Part shown: in pieces, positions 29,594 to 38,651 of the stretch
Layout of the letters: each line of letters begins with the position of its first letter
Numbering within the stretch: position 1 is the stretch's first letter
Assembly (NCBI GenBank): GCA_028277205.1
Contig: JANQGT010000045.1
Location: 1 to 46,767 of the forward strand
DNA: 46,767 bases
Direction of reading: 5' to 3'
From: Candidatus Altimarinota bacterium
Lineage (GTDB): Bacteria; Patescibacteriota; Gracilibacteria; BD1-5; UBA2023
The notes under the pieces: generated by a model
Seen by the model: only the letters and a program-made list of their open reading frames with translations
Told to the model about the DNA's origin: nothing
Databases searched by the model: none
Translations under genes and position numbers: made by a program

Positions 29594-30193
29594 TTACAAA
29601 TTTCCTAAGCAAAGTCTCTGAAGATTCGAAATATATATATCAGCTCGAACATCTGGTGCAGTATCCATAATCACCTTATTCGTATCATGAACATATCCCG
29701 TCCAGCCATCATCATCCGGATATAGCAATTGCTCCGGATGGGCTAATGCTATAAAAATATATCCACCAGGCAAAAAATCATGACCATCGGTATCTCCACT
29801 GGAGGTAAATCGGTATAAACAACTCACATCAAAATCCTCCGTCCCATACAGATTCACATCCTCCCATCCGATATTCGCTATATCACTCGCATTTTGTGTG
29901 ATGCTGCTCTCGTTTGTCTGGACATCCGCATAGATGGTGTAGACTGCACAGACGAGTTCGTTCCATTTGCTCGTGGTGACGACGTCGCCGTCCTCGGCGT
30001 AGATGCCGTCCGTGATACCGCACGCAGACTCGAAATCGGCAGTACCGGAAAAGATCGACCCCGGAATAGAAGTCCAGGCGAATGCGACCTGCAAAAATAC
30101 GAACGCCGCGAGTAAGAGAGCAGCAGCGGCTACGAGCACAGAGCGGACAAATGATCCGAACATCAATACGAGAGTCCGTATGCGAAAACGCAT
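29594..30193 (-). CDS. Hypothetical secreted or membrane-anchored protein
   Basis: 199 residues. The N-terminus has Arg residues followed by a long hydrophobic run (SVLVAAAALLLAAFVFLQVA), a signal peptide or signal anchor ending near AFA. The mature part is Asp/Thr-rich with four Cys residues that could form disulfides. No family is recognised, although such short envelope proteins are frequent in CPR genomes. No TGA; stop TAA. Confidence 0.65.
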   Translation of the reverse strand: MRFRIRTLVLMFGSFVRSVLVAAAALLLAAFVFLQVAFAWTSIPGSIFSGTADFESACGITDGIYAEDGDVVTTSKWNELVCAVYTIYADVQTNESSITQNASDIANIGWEDVNLYGTEDFDVSCLYRFTSSGDTDGHDFLPGGYIFIALAHPEQLLYPDDDGWTGYVHDTNKVIMDTAPDVRADIYISNLQRLCLGNL

Positions 30194-30305
30194 AATCGAA
30201 AAATTTAGAAGCTATGAATATAGCCTATCCCATTTTTTCGGAAAATGCAAGGAAATTTTTACATGCAAATCTCTCGGCATCATCGAGTATTTCTCGGGCA
30301 AATTT

Positions 30306-31013
30306 TTACGCAAGGTATGGGAATCTCGTCTCGTCTTCAAACATTTCCGCAACCCAGGGAATAAGCCCTGAATATTTATCAGAAATATCCGAAGGAATTT
30401 CACCGGTATCGGCAAAATGTCTTATTTGCTCTGTCGAGAGAAAAAGCAGCATGACCGCGCGCGAGCTACTCAGATCAGGAATATGCTCGGAAACAACTAA
30501 CAAAAAGCCAACAAGTGTTTCTCGTAAGTCGTGTTCTTCATTTCACGTATGTCTTATGACATAGTTATCTCTCCATAAATTGTTTGAGGCTGCACTGTGA
30601 AAAGTTTTTTGCGAAATCGCAGATTTGCAAAAAACTTCGACAAACTCTCGCATTTCCCAATCAATTCGAAAATCTCGAGTATCGCTCTGTATCAAAAAGT
30701 ACTGATATAGCATTTCCTGTGCCCATGCCCAGTACGTAAAAAATGCTTGGCGTACTACTTCCGACTCCGACAAAGACGATACGTCCACCATCGCCGCATC
30801 TACGGGAGAAATACTGGAAACTCACCGAGAAGAGGGAAACAAAACTACTACACCGTCTCCTCATGCTCTTAGTCAATCAAGCGAAAGAGTATCAGCCACC
30901 GCTTGTTGAAATCCTCATGATGTATCTGCAGCCCCTCATACTGCACCTGCATGATCAGGGCCCGAATCTACAAAATCGAATGCGTCTCCTGATTGCACAG
31001 CCGACAAAGCCAT
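30306..31013 (-). CDS. Hypothetical protein visible only with UGA = Gly
   Basis: 235 residues with six TGA codons (30936, 30915, 30873, 30861, 30822, 30543). The first 75 residues are Gly/Ala/Asp-rich and probably disordered (AGAVGAAADTSGG). The rest is helical and aromatic (RQAFFTYWAWAQEMLYQYF). No family is recognised and no signal peptide is seen. A TATAAT lies only 8 bp before the ATG at 31013, so a leaderless mRNA is possible. A shorter start at 30791 cannot be excluded. Stop TAA. Confidence 0.6.
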
Positions 31014-31118
31014 TTTGTATTATTATAAAACGAAATACATGGGAGTATAGGAGTTTTTTCGAAAAAAACAAGACTTTTTCTCTGGTTTTTATTTTTCCTT
31101 AATTTTCGGCACTTCCCC

Positions 31119-31146
31119 TTGATTTTCAGAGTGATATCCGGATACT
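31119..31146 (+). promoter_or_regulatory. Predicted promoter of the MscS gene
   Basis: TTGATT, 16 bp, GATACT, 39 bp upstream of the ATG at 31186. Confidence 0.45.
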
Positions 31147-31185
31147 CGACTGCCATGCAGATATCCAATTCATAACATACATTCC

Positions 31186-32280
31186 ATGCTCCGATACTGG
31201 TACGAATCTCTTCTTGTACATACAGGCATCGAGCCGGTTTTTCGCTACGAATTTTTTGGCAATACGCTCGCAGACGCCATATTCGCTTTGCTGATATTTT
31301 TGGTGGTATTTTTCGCGCTGCGAATGTTTCGCGCGCTCGTGCTTCGGCGGCTTTATGCGCGATTTCAGGATCGCGAGACCCGGGATTTTACCGGTATCAT
31401 CGTCGAGTTTATCCAGACAATACCGGGATATTTTTACTGGGCACTGTCGCTCTATCTGCCGCTGCAGTATCTGGTCGTAAACGGGTGGTGGGGACGCGGG
31501 ATCGATGCGGTGCTATTTTTCGTCTTTCTCGTAGAGGTGCTGCGCTTTATCCTGAAAATCGTGGAGTTTTTCGCGTATCGCCACATGGTAGAAAATGAGA
31601 CGATATCAAACGGACGCACGACCTACAATCTCGTGATGGTGACGGCGCGTATCGCGCTCATAGGCGTCGGTATGCTCCTGCTATTGTCAAATCTCGGCGT
31701 CGAGATCACTCCCCTGCTCGCCTCGCTCGGGGTCGGAGGTATCGCCGTTGCCTTTGCACTGCAAAACATTCTCTCGGATGTTTTCTCATCATTTTCGATC
31801 TATTTCGATCGACCGTTTCAGGTCGGAGACTTCGTCGTGGTGTGAGGTGACTCGGGCACGATCAAAAAAATCGGTGTCAAATCGACGCATATCAAAACAC
31901 TGGAGGGACAGCTCCTCGTGGTGTCAAATCAGGATATGACCAGCAGCCGCATAAACAACTACGCGCAGCTTGAGCGGCGGAGGGTCGTACAGACATTTGG
32001 CATCGAGTACGAGACTCCGGTCGAGACACTCCGAGCGATCCCCGATATGATCCGCGATATCATCGCGGATATCGAGCATATGACATTCGACCGCGCGCAT
32101 TTTCACGGACTCGGAGCGTACTCGCTCGATTTCGAGGTGGTGTATCATATCGAGTCGAGTAACTACGAAATGTACATGAATGCACGTCAGGCATTCAATC
32201 TGGCACTCATGGAGACATTTGGGCAGCAGGGTATCAATTTCGCGTATCCGACGCAGATCGAGTATCGACGGGGTGTGTAG
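31186..32280 (+). CDS. mscS: Small-conductance mechanosensitive channel MscS family
   Basis: 364 residues with four to five membrane spans in the first 190 residues. The pore helix and MscS signature follow (LLASLGVGGIAVAFALQNILSDVFSSF), then the beta domain (FDRPFQVGDFVVVGGDSGTIKKIG) and the cytoplasmic C-domain. One TGA (31843) is read as Gly in FVVV-G-GDSGTI, where Gly is common in the family. The channel releases solutes on osmotic downshock. Stop TAG. An ATACCGG/CCGGTAT hairpin (32289-32331) follows and may help termination, though no T run is seen. Confidence 0.92.
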
Positions 32281-32440
32281 ACGAAAAAAATACCGGCAAA
32301 CCGTATTCGTCAATCGGACGAAAACCGGTATTCATGATCCGATCAGGTCGTCATGATACTCTCTGGGGGCAGTACCAAATGGCGCAATCTCATACGAAAA
32401 AAAACAGCTTGCGCCATCTTTTTGCTCTCGACACGCAAGG

Positions 32441-33496
32441 CTATCGTGCAGCCCCTCCCCGCAGCTGATAGAGATTTCGTCCCACACGCTCGATGTACTT
32501 TTTATTTTGCAGATTCATATAGATCGTGCTCGACTTGACGTGCCGGGTTTTGAGGACTTTTTGGATGATCGCCTCAGTGTGCATCGGCTCTTTCGCGCGT
32601 GCGAGGACGTCCATGATGACATCGAGGACCGTCCCACTCTTGTACCCCCATTCCTTGAGGACGTAGATCCCGCGACCGATGAGGACAAACTCATCATTTC
32701 GAATGAGCTCGTTGTGAATGGTCGGGACTTTTACAGACTCACCGAAGTGATCGGCAATGGCATTCGTGAGCTCTACGAAATGAAACGGTCGCTTCTCGCG
32801 CTTCATGATGTAGACCGCTTTGTCTTTGAGTGTGGAGGGATTGAGGATCTTCCACTTTTCGAGTCCGATGTACTTTCCCTCGCCGCGCACGATATCATGA
32901 AAAACGTCGAGAATCGCCTCGACGAGCACGGTATCGAGCTTTCCGTATGTAGGAAAGAGATTTGCTTTCACCGCTTCGTAGAGCGCCGTCTCTTCCATAA
33001 TGTCCCCACGCTTCGAGAGGATTTTCACCGCCTCTTTGTGGACTTCTTGGATGAGCTTTTTCCCGATCTCCGGCAGGTAAAAATGCACGTCGACGCCGAG
33101 CTGAGGCTTGCTCTTTTGCAGATTGAAATTTGCCTGCAGGATGATCTCGATGATACCGCGATTGACCGAGTCGACGATATCACTTTCGCGAATGAGCGCC
33201 GAGACGAGCTTATCACGAGAAAGAAGTCCTCCGTGCATGCGCAGGATTTCTTCGCTCATAGCCTGGATTCGCTCAAACTTGGTTCCCTTGATGACGCGTC
33301 CGATCTTCTTGATACCTACATCCTCTATCTGTCTGACTCGCTCTCTCGTGATCCTGTACGAGTTTCCGATGCTCTGGAGCGTCTCTCGATGGCGATCGAG
33401 TCCGATACGGCGGATGATGACGTCTTGTTCTTTTTCGGTGAGATGCTGGAGAATAGCGACAAAGTCTTCCTGGAGCTCGCGACTGGTAATAGCCAT
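32441..33496 (-). CDS. Sigma-70 region 4 / HARE-HTH domain transcription protein
   Basis: 351 residues. Residues 10-65 (LTEKEQDVIIRRIGL ... ITRERVRQIEDVGIKKI) match sigma-70 region 4, which binds -35 elements. The rest contains repeated winged-helix segments of the HARE-HTH/RpoE-delta type (PFHFVELTNAIADHFG, MHTEAIIQKVLK). No sigma region 2 is present, so it is not a full sigma factor. It probably modulates RNA polymerase, and proteins of this build recur in CPR genomes (general knowledge). The start at 33496 (MAITSRELQEDF) is chosen over a longer hydrophobic frame. No TGA; stop TAG. Confidence 0.8.
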   Translation of the reverse strand: MAITSRELQEDFVAILQHLTEKEQDVIIRRIGLDRHRETLQSIGNSYRITRERVRQIEDVGIKKIGRVIKGTKFERIQAMSEEILRMHGGLLSRDKLVSALIRESDIVDSVNRGIIEIILQANFNLQKSKPQLGVDVHFYLPEIGKKLIQEVHKEAVKILSKRGDIMEETALYEAVKANLFPTYGKLDTVLVEAILDVFHDIVRGEGKYIGLEKWKILNPSTLKDKAVYIMKREKRPFHFVELTNAIADHFGESVKVPTIHNELIRNDEFVLIGRGIYVLKEWGYKSGTVLDVIMDVLARAKEPMHTEAIIQKVLKTRHVKSSTIYMNLQNKKYIERVGRNLYQLRGGAAR

Positions 33497-33862
33497 GATA
33501 CGTATTTTTATGAGAAAAAATAGTGCTTCGCTCTCCATATATATCCGCGAGACTGTAAAAGTCAAATATTTCGAAAGAATCCGTCAATAAAATCTGAACT
33601 TTTTGGACTTTCCCATCGGATGAAGCAATCTGGAATCATCGAACAAAACAAGAAGACAACGTCAACTCACGCCGAGAGCAAAAAATGGGTGCTGTCGAGT
33701 CCGTGTTTGTGCTTTGGAGCATTGTATAGCGAGAGAATGAGAATAGTATCTGACAAGACGTTTCTCGAGCGGTTTTCTTGATTTTCAAAAAAACTGCCTA
33801 TAGTTTGCGTCGTGCCCTCTGCCCTATGGGAAAGCACTCTTATTTTTTAGCGATGATCTTTT
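33497..33862. other. Intergenic region between two divergent genes
   Basis: No gene found in 366 bp. A weak plus-strand promoter (TTGATT at 33778, 15 bp, TATAGT at 33799) precedes the lipoprotein gene by about 60 bp. No riboswitch or known RNA was recognised. Confidence 0.4.
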
Positions 33863-34342
33863 ATGAATAAAATTGCGCTGCTCGCGCTCGCAAGCGTCGT
33901 GCTCCTCTCGGCATGCGATCTCGATTCCTACACGCAGACACCCGAGGAAGAGAAAACCGAAAGCCATATGGATGACGATACGATGCACGATCGCGAGGAC
34001 GGTGAGACGCATTCGGACGACGAGGACGACATGTCCGATACGGACGATACCGATGCGAGTGACGAGGCTGCAGATGCCAGCTCCGATAGCGAAGCCGATG
34101 AGACGGCAGACGAAAACGACGTCAGCGAAAACAACGCTATGGAAGGTGCGGACGAGTCGAGCGAAGACGCTGTCACAGACTCGGAAAATGGCAACGCCAA
34201 TGAAACAAGCGAAGACTCTGAAGATGCCATGACAAACGAAGAGGAGAATACGGATGAGACAATGTCTGAAAACGAGTGAGAAACCGAGGCGTCAGTCGAG
34301 CCCGAGGGAGGTGTCGACGGACGCACAGACAGCGAGCAATAG
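33863..34342 (+). CDS. Highly acidic lipoprotein
   Basis: 159 residues: signal peptide MNKIALLALASVVLLSAC with a good lipobox (LSAC, Cys18). An almost uninterrupted Asp/Glu/Ser/Thr-rich chain follows, with no predicted fold. One TGA (34277) is Gly in ENE-G-ETEAS; the frame ends at TAG 34340. The product would be a flexible polyanion tethered to the outer face of the membrane, perhaps binding cations. Function unknown. Confidence 0.75.
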
Positions 34343-34359
34343 TCGATCCATCCGCAAAA

Positions 34360-34387
34360 AATCCCCTCATGACGAGGGGATTTTTTT
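34360..34387. terminator. Bidirectional intrinsic terminator
   Basis: AATCCCCTC pairs perfectly with GAGGGGATT around a 5-nt loop. A T7 run follows on the plus strand and an A run precedes it. It sits between the lipoprotein gene and the convergent peptidase operon. Confidence 0.85.
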
Positions 34388-34491
34388 GTGCTTTGGTGAT
34401 GAGAGGTGAGGATGGGGAGGTGAAAAACCCGCGGATCAACTGCGCGATCGGATCAGATCGGGACGCATCGGATATATCCGCGATGACGCCT

Positions 34492-35265
34492 CTATATGAA
34501 ATCACGCTGTCGAAAAACCGCCTCTCGATATCGCGAAAACGCCGCCTCATCGCGAGAATCGGACACCGCGTATTTCGTATAAAAGTGTGCAAGAAACGTC
34601 TCCCAGTCGATAAAGAAAATGCCGTTTTTCGGTCAGTAGCTATTGATCGCAAGCACACCGTCCGCCGTGAAACTGCCGACCGCGATGATATGCCCGACAA
34701 ATTTTCCGTCGCGCCGCACCCGATAGCGCTTCGTGTCGCGGACGCTGCGCCAGTCGCCATTGGCGGAGCCGGTATAGATATAGCGTTGATGAGCGAGCGC
34801 GTGCATGATCTGCTCTTTTGTCGTCACGACGCTGTAGCCGGTGATATGATTGCTTGTTTGGGCGTGTTTCAGATTTTGCTGGAGTGTGGAGCCGGCATAC
34901 TGCGCGTCCGGATATTTTTGCAGCAGTCTTTCCCATTCGTCCTTCGCCGAGATCTCGACGGGCTCTGCTCCGTCGGACATGGCGCGGATTTTATTTTGCG
35001 CGGTCACGATATGACAGAGCGCAAACTGTCCGCATGCCATACGCGTGATCTCGTGCGCACTTTGATTTTGGAGCTCGATGAGCGGAAACGGCATATGATC
35101 TGCCGGCTCGCAGATACCGCCGAATGTCGGCTCGTATGGGTAGTCGCGCGGATCGGGATCGTCGATCATGACGTATCCCTCGCTCGGGAGTGTGCGGAGA
35201 TCCTCATCGGGATCGGGGACGCGGTGATGCGGAATCATCGGAATCATCGGAATCATAGAGGACAT
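34492..35265 (-). CDS. Predicted papain/C39-like cysteine peptidase
   Basis: 257 residues. MACGQFALCHIV (Cys78 or Cys84), GHIIAVGSFTADGVLAINSYG (His192, Asn208) fit the Cys-His-Asn order of papain-like/C39-like peptidases. The start has three tandem MIP units from a 9-bp DNA repeat (ATGATTCCG x3). One TGA (34633) supplies the Gly after INSY. No signal peptide is seen. It follows three small membrane-protein genes with 1-bp spacing, so it is probably made with them. Possible roles are cleavage of envelope peptides or processing of an exported peptide; neither is shown. Confidence 0.6.
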
Positions 35266-35266
35266 A

Positions 35267-35536
35267 TTAGCGATACGGAGTGGTACGAACGAGCTGTTCG
35301 GTATGGCGGGCGAGCGTATTGATTTCGTTTGCGAGGTCTTTGATGGCGTCGTTTTGGACGGCATTGACATCGATCAGGCGAAAAATTTTTTCATCCTGTC
35401 GCATGCGAAACGCCTCATATCGACGCTCCTGCTGGACGATAATGGCAAACTCGAAGAGAATGACGAGCACCAGTACGCCATGACTCGAGATACCGGACAG
35501 CGCATCAAACAACTCCGGGAGCAGGGCAATATCCAT
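35267..35536 (-). CDS. Small membrane protein with coiled-coil tail (third of three)
   Basis: 89 residues: one membrane span (GVLVLVILFEFAIIV) and a charged helical tail (DAIKDLANEINTLARHTEQL). Not assigned to a family. Its ATG lies 2 bp after the stop of the preceding gene, and its stop lies 1 bp before the peptidase start, so it sits in the middle of a tight operon. Confidence 0.6.
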   Translation of the reverse strand: MDIALLPELFDALSGISSHGVLVLVILFEFAIIVQQERRYEAFRMRQDEKIFRLIDVNAVQNDAIKDLANEINTLARHTEQLVRTTPYR

Positions 35537-35538
35537 AG

Positions 35539-35790
35539 CTACAAAGCGATGACGATACCGGTAAACGAAACCACGATGACCCACCCGACGAGCAAAGCGA
35601 TCACGATGCTCTGGATGCGCGCCTCGCGAGCATGCTGGGTCAGATCGCGGCGGATGCGTCCGAGCGCGCCATTCATCTCGTCGAGGCGACGGATCACCAG
35701 CATGATGCGATCACGCTCCGAGACGTCGGGATTTTTATCGGGCATAGTTTCGAAATTTACTTTTGAAAGGGGGATTTTCGTATCGGTCAT
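35539..35790 (-). CDS. Small C-terminally anchored membrane protein (second of three)
   Basis: 83 residues: a charged helical N-terminal part (SERDRIMLVIRRLDEMN, LGRIRRDLTQHAREAR) followed by a membrane span at the extreme C-terminus (IVIALLVGWVIVVSFTGIVIAL). The order is opposite to that of the downstream partner. No family recognised. It overlaps the upstream gene by 34 bp. Stop TAG. Confidence 0.6.
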   Translation of the reverse strand: MTDTKIPLSKVNFETMPDKNPDVSERDRIMLVIRRLDEMNGALGRIRRDLTQHAREARIQSIVIALLVGWVIVVSFTGIVIAL

Positions 35791-36011
35791 GGAGCGGGCT
35801 GTCAGGAGTAGTCGGTCATATAGCGCCGCAAAAAATCCAAGAGACTCGCGGCGAACGCACTCTGCAGGAGTGCGAGATCGGGGATTTCCCCCGCCTGAAA
35901 TTTCTGCAAAGCAAGGACGATCACAGGCAGGAGTACGATAGCGGTAAATCGGGTCCATCGAGCGATGAGGGTGCGATCGATCTGAAATCGCGCAGAGCCA
36001 AAGGCTTTCAT
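35757..36011 (-). CDS. Small membrane protein (first of three)
   Basis: 84 residues: a basic N-terminus, one span (FTAIVLLPVIVLALQKF), then LLQSAFAASLLDFLRRYM and a short tail. Two TGA codons (35802, 35787) are read as Gly and extend it to TAA at 35757, overlapping the next gene. Size and layout recall holin-like or export accessory proteins, but no family match can be claimed. Confidence 0.5.
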
Positions 36012-36293
36012 AGAAAAACAGTAAAGAACCAAAGTCTCGCATGCGAACGTTTGAAAACTCGGGGATCTGAGAAAGGGGAAATGAAAAAATCGTCTATGAT
36101 AGACACGTTATAGGCGTCATTCGTCCCGATCACTCACGCACTCGATCACCTCGCAGCCCGACCGCCTACGAAGGACGATGGTATAGAGCAACCGTCGGTG
36201 TCTCATCTCACGAGACATGTCGCCTCCAAACGCTCTTGATTTTTATGCTCTTCTCGTTATTATGTATGACATGTATTTTTTCCTGTTGTCATT

Positions 36294-36563
36294 ATGAACG
36301 ATTTTCCTCACTTATCTCCCGAGCAACGCAAAGAAATACATGACGAGCTAGCTTCGAATATTGATAAAGCCGTTGCAGACATGATGTTGATCAACAAAAA
36401 GGCATTAGAATGTGTCGTCGAACACTTTAGATGAACCCCTTCTGAATCTGAGATGAAACAACAATGAGAGAGAATGAAAGAAGAAGACAAACGAGCACGT
36501 GCTCTTGGCGAATCTGAGAAGGCTCGCATCCGATCTATCCTTTTCAAGGATGAATCGCGCTAA
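36294..36563 (+). CDS. Small charged hypothetical protein with two UGA codons
   Basis: 89 residues, MNDFPHLSPEQRKEIHDELA to SILFKDESR, with TGA at 36432 and 36468 read as Gly. It is soluble, rich in Glu/Lys/Arg and mostly helical. With UGA as stop only about 46 codons would remain and the gene would be missed. Stop TAA. No family recognised and no close neighbour on the same strand. Confidence 0.55.
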
Positions 36564-36762
36564 TCATACCCCGGTTTCGTCCTGTATACTTCCCGTTTTT
36601 TGGCTTTATTCTACTTCACTCCCTGTTCTGTTATCGTATCGCACACCGGTTTCCAGCTATGTATTCCTGTATTTTTAGCGACACTCGAAGTCGCAGATTT
36701 TAGATCGTAGCGGACAAAGGGGGGATGGATTTATCAGTGATGAGCAAGCGACGAGACAAATG

Positions 36763-36788
36763 AAAAATCCCGCGACATGAGCGCGGGA
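36763..36788 (-). terminator. Terminator of the ribosomal/secY operon
   Basis: CCCGCG (36769-36774) pairs with CGCGGG (36782-36787). On the minus strand the stem is followed by a T5 run, about 47 bp past the secY stop. Confidence 0.75.
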
Positions 36789-36834
36789 AGCGAAAAAATC
36801 GAACTGTCAAACACACTGCCAAACGGATTTGAGT

Positions 36835-38148
36835 CTATGAAAACTTCTCATAATCATAGCTTTTCAGCTCCGCATCCACGCGCCGTACCAGCTCTAGGAT
36901 GACGCCGACCGTGATGATGAGTCCCGCACCGCTGATGAGAAAATCGATATTTCCCCCACCCGACGTATCGATGCCCGCGGCGACCGCAGCCTTTGTAGCG
37001 ATGTAGGGAAACACGGCGATGAGCGCCAGAAATCCTCCACCGTAGAGATTGAGATGATCCGACACCGATCCCAGAAATTCGCTGGTCTCTCGACCGGGTC
37101 GCACACCCGGCACGTATCCGCCGCGCTTTTGGATGTTTTCGGCGACCTCGTCAGTATTGAATGTGATAGACACGTAGAAAAACGAAAACCCGAGTACGAG
37201 CAAAAAGTAGAGGATGATGTAGATCCAGCTCGGATTATTCATACTGAAATAATCGAGCAAAAACGTCCCGATATCCGCGCCGAGTCCGGAGCCGCGATTT
37301 GCGAGGACCTGACCGATGAGCGATGGAAACGTGATGATGGAGATCGCGAAAATGATCGGCACCATACCCGCCTGATTGACCCGGATGGGAAAAAACGATT
37401 TTTCGTCTCGTCCGGTGCGCGTATAGACGATGGGGATTTTTCTATAGCCCTCCGTGAATTTTATGATGATGTAGATGACCGCCAGCGTGAGCGCGGTGAG
37501 CGCTGCGAGGAGTCCGAAATTCCCAAGCGAAACATAGCCGAAAATATGCCCCGGCACTCCCGAGAGCACGCCCGCGAAGATGATCATGGACGTCCCGTTT
37601 CCGAGACCGTTTTCATTGATCATGTCGCCGAGCCACATGAGAAATATCGTCCCGGCAGTGATGAATATCATGGCGGGAAGCACCGTCCCCAGAAAGTCAC
37701 CCGTGTCGATGAGCTGGTACTGGCTGCCGATGAGCGTGTTCATGATGATGATCATCCCGTAGCTCTGGGCAAATGCGAGCGGTACGGTGAGCCATCGCGT
37801 GTAGTTGTTGATCTTTCGTTGTCACTGCTCTCCTTCTTTTTTTATCGCCTCCAGCTGCGGAATAACGACCGTCAAAAGCTGGATGATGATCACCGCATTG
37901 ATGTACGGCGCGAGTCCCATGAGCACGATGGAAAAATTTTCGAGTCCGCCGCCGAGCAGCGCACTGAAAAACGCCACCCCCTGATTGGAGTCGAGAAAAG
38001 CGCGAATCCCCTCCAGTGCGGCGACATTGACTCCGGGGACGGGGACGAGCGTCAGGAGTTTGTAGAGGATGAAAATCACGAGCGTGAAGAGAAGTTTCTT
38101 CTTGATCTCGGGATTGTTTATGACTCGGGAAAAGTTTTTGAGGATCAT
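36835..38148 (-). CDS. secY: Preprotein translocase subunit SecY
   Basis: 437 residues with about ten membrane spans, the core channel of the Sec system. It contains GLAPYINAVIIIQLL, the loop AIKKEGEQ-G-QRKINNYTRWL and PGVRPGRETSEFL. The single TGA (37822) lies in EGEQ-G-QRK, where Gly is conserved in SecY. It is last in the ribosomal operon, 12 bp after rplO, the classical position. Stop TAG. Confidence 0.97.
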
Positions 38149-38160
38149 GACGCGCGAGTG

Positions 38161-38628
38161 TTATGTGGCGTCGGTCGCATCCGTCGCGAGGATCGTGATG
38201 CTGCCGCCCGCTTTTTCGATGGCTGCCTTCGCGCCCGCGGAGCATTTATGCGCCGAGACAGTGATTGTAGCGCCGAGCTCACCATTTGCAAGAATTTTTA
38301 CACCATCATGGCGCGCATCGGCGAGTCCGGCAGACAAAAGCACCTCCGGAGTGATCTCGGTCGTCCCGGCATCCGCGAGCTTTTGCAGAGAGGAGAGCGA
38401 GATGAGCGAGTATCGCTTTGGATCGACGGCGGTAAATCCTCGGCGCTTCGGCATTTGCTTTAGCAGTGTCGTCTGCTCTCCGAGCTGAAATTTTGATCCG
38501 GCACGGGAGTTTTGTCCCTTGTTTCCGCGACCGCTCGTGTGTCCGCGTCCGGACGACGTGCCGCGTCCGAGGCGTTGGACTTTTTGGCGGGCGCCGGGCG
38601 TCGGGTGGATATCGGTGTGCGTACTCAT
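38161..38628 (-). CDS. rplO: Ribosomal protein uL15
   Basis: 155 residues with the Gly/Arg-rich N-terminal extension typical of uL15 (RLGRGTSSGRGHTSGRGNKG) and the conserved C-terminal Rossmann-like part ending in an Ala/Gly-rich segment. It follows uS5 directly: the gene for uL30, normally placed between them, is missing, as in other CPR bacteria. A GTG two codons upstream (38634) is an alternative start. Confidence 0.95.
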   Translation of the reverse strand: MSTHTDIHPTPGARQKVQRLGRGTSSGRGHTSGRGNKGQNSRAGSKFQLGEQTTLLKQMPKRRGFTAVDPKRYSLISLSSLQKLADAGTTEITPEVLLSAGLADARHDGVKILANGELGATITVSAHKCSAGAKAAIEKAGGSITILATDATDAT

Positions 38629-38651
38629 AGTCACAAATGAGAATTAAGAAT

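Noticed and set aside
32507-33523. A 338-codon plus-strand frame opposite the sigma-region-4/HARE protein
   Set aside because: The minus-strand gene has clear HTH domains; the antisense frame has none.
34276-35322. A 348-codon plus-strand frame opposite the cysteine peptidase
   Set aside because: The peptidase and its operon spacing explain the minus strand better; the plus frame crosses the terminator at 34360.
37054-38463. A 469-codon plus-strand frame opposite secY and rplO
   Set aside because: Antisense shadow of well-conserved genes; no motifs and a composition mirroring the opposite strand.
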